The position numbers and the translations under genes were made by a program. A stretch of DNA of 17,644 nt from Ettlia oleoabundans (taxonomy: Eukaryota; Chlorophyta; Chlorophyceae; Chlamydomonadales), in assembly GCA_019693395.1 (NCBI GenBank), contig JAAMXP010001721.1, positions 1 to 17,644 of the forward strand, in the 5' to 3' direction. The notes below the pieces were generated by a model that saw only the letters and a program-made list of their open reading frames with translations, was not told where the DNA came from and searched no databases. Positions 16,813 through 17,644 of the stretch are shown piece after piece (positions within the stretch are counted from its first letter, which is position 1; each line of letters begins with the position of its first letter).

Positions 16813-17319
16813 ATGATTGGTCTGTCTGGCATTCTTCCCCCCTTAGGGGCTTCCAAAATCGCGCTGCGCCGCCGTCTTATGGCCCGCTCGCACATGCCCT
16901 ACGCCAGGGGCACTCGCCGGGCGGCCGTCTGCTTTCTGGGCGAGGAGCAGAAGCAGCGGCAGACCAAGGTCGCTGAAACCGTGCTCGTGAGCTTCAGCCT
17001 CACCCGCAAGGCGAGAACCCTATCGGGGGCAGAGCCGCCGCACGCTCCCCCGTTTTCTACCGCTGCTGCCTGCTGGCTTGCACGATGCACACTCCTTCGT
17101 CCCAGCCTTTCACCCGCTTTCCTACGATATACGCCCGGGCCTGCAGGTGCCGTTTGGCCAGCAGCTGGTGGTGGTGGGTGACTACCCCTCGCTGGGCGGC
17201 TGGGACGTGTCGGCAGCCCCGCTCATGAGCTGGAACGAGGGCGACGTTTGGCGGTGCACTGTGGAGCTACCCGCGGGAGGTGGCGTGGAGTACAAGTTTG
17301 TGCAGCAGATCCCGAACAG
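16813..17319 (+). CDS. CBM20 starch-binding-domain protein, 5' part, likely plastid-targeted
   Basis: Partial gene continuing past the right edge. Exon 1 runs from ATG 16813 to 17010, or to 16986 if the GT donor is used; exon 2 is 17147-17319 and ends at GTACGT. The first 40 or so residues, MIGLSGILPPLGASKIALRR and on through ARGTRRAAVCF, are basic, Ser/Ala/Leu-rich and almost free of acidic residues, like a plastid transit peptide. Then follows a CBM20: strand TVLVSFSLTRK, VPFGQQLVVVGDYPSLGGWD, APLMSWNEGDVWRCTVELPA and GGGVEYKFVQQ, which keep the conserved G-x-x-x-L-G-x-W-D and the two starch-contact Trp regions (GGWD and W-x-x-G-D-x-W). The domain binds starch granules. An N-terminal transit peptide plus CBM20 would fit phosphoglucan water dikinase (PWD/GWD3), but other plastid CBM20 enzymes are possible. 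The catalytic part lies outside the window. A later exon 17527-17612 is possible but does not look like CBM20. Confidence 0.75.
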
Positions 17320-17644
17320 GTACGTCTTGCTGCTTGCCCTTCATGTTGGATGTTGGATAGAAGAGGCGCGCTGATAAGTGAAGCCTTTTCAAACATCAAA
17401 CAGCACAGCAACAGGCGGCAGGGTGACGGGCTTGCTGCATCATAACATGCTTGCAACAGCCTCTGCCTTTACAATACACTTATTGCACCTGGCCGCCTGA
17501 GCCTTCTTGCTTTCTGTTTTCCCCAGTGGGGCGCTTGCCAGTGATTCTGGCAAGTGCTGCTTCTCAAATCTGCTGGACTGGAGTTTCAAATTCATCGTGT
17601 ATACAGGCACAGGTAGCATTTGCCCCGAGGTCCTATCACCCCCT
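17320..17644 (+). other. Intron of the CBM20 gene and window end
   Basis: From the donor GTACGT at 17320. CCCCAG at 17521-17526 could open an exon ending before GTAGCA at 17613; it is in phase with exon 2 but its translation, starting SGALASDSGKCC, does not match a known CBM20 continuation. Nothing else recognised. Confidence 0.35.

Overview
The window looks like nuclear DNA of a green alga, most likely a trebouxiophyte of the Chlorella type. It is GC-rich. Every recognisable protein is split into short exons by introns with GTGAGT/GTGCGC-like donors and CTGCAG acceptors. TGTAA, the usual chlorophyte poly(A) signal, lies downstream of several stops. The proteins are eukaryotic: an ALY/REF mRNA export adaptor, a Swi3/TIPIN zinc-knuckle protein, an MSP domain and a CBM20 with a probable plastid transit peptide. 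Gene models below were spliced by eye from reading frame, splice motifs and family signatures; there is no transcript support.

Layout. (1) 445-1103, minus: first three exons of a CSM3/Swi3/TIPIN-like replication-fork protein, running off the left edge through an intron that holds a 46-47 bp minisatellite. (2) 1714-4220, plus: a complete seven-exon ALY/THO4 gene, divergent from gene 1 across about 610 bp. (3) 4945-6417, minus: a small conserved protein of unknown function, convergent with ALY; its three C-terminal exons are clear and its N-terminal exons tentative. (4) 7521-10051, plus: a CUE-like/DUF1771/Smr-domain protein, divergent from gene 3 across about 1.1 kb. (5) 10875-15789, plus: a seven-exon gene for a protein of about 1000 residues that joins an N-terminal VAP-type MSP domain, a Tudor-like domain, a long Ala/Gln-rich and acidic linker, a SUMO-interacting motif and a C-terminal SUMO-like domain. 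(6) 16813 to the right edge, plus: the first exons of a CBM20 starch-binding protein, probably plastid-targeted.

The genes do not form one pathway; this is an ordinary nuclear neighbourhood covering RNA export, replication-fork protection, Smr nuclease/RNA surveillance, starch metabolism and one unusual multidomain protein. The most interesting item is gene 5: one uninterrupted exon carries both the end of the MSP domain and the start of the Tudor-like domain, so the fusion is written in the DNA. The second theme is splice-site evolution. Two unrelated introns contain tandem duplications that copy their own 5' splice site, one (CTGC)n microsatellite runs straight into an acceptor, and three junctions (two in gene 4, one in gene 6) appear non-canonical. 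No mobile element with coding capacity, CRISPR array, rRNA or intact tRNA was seen.
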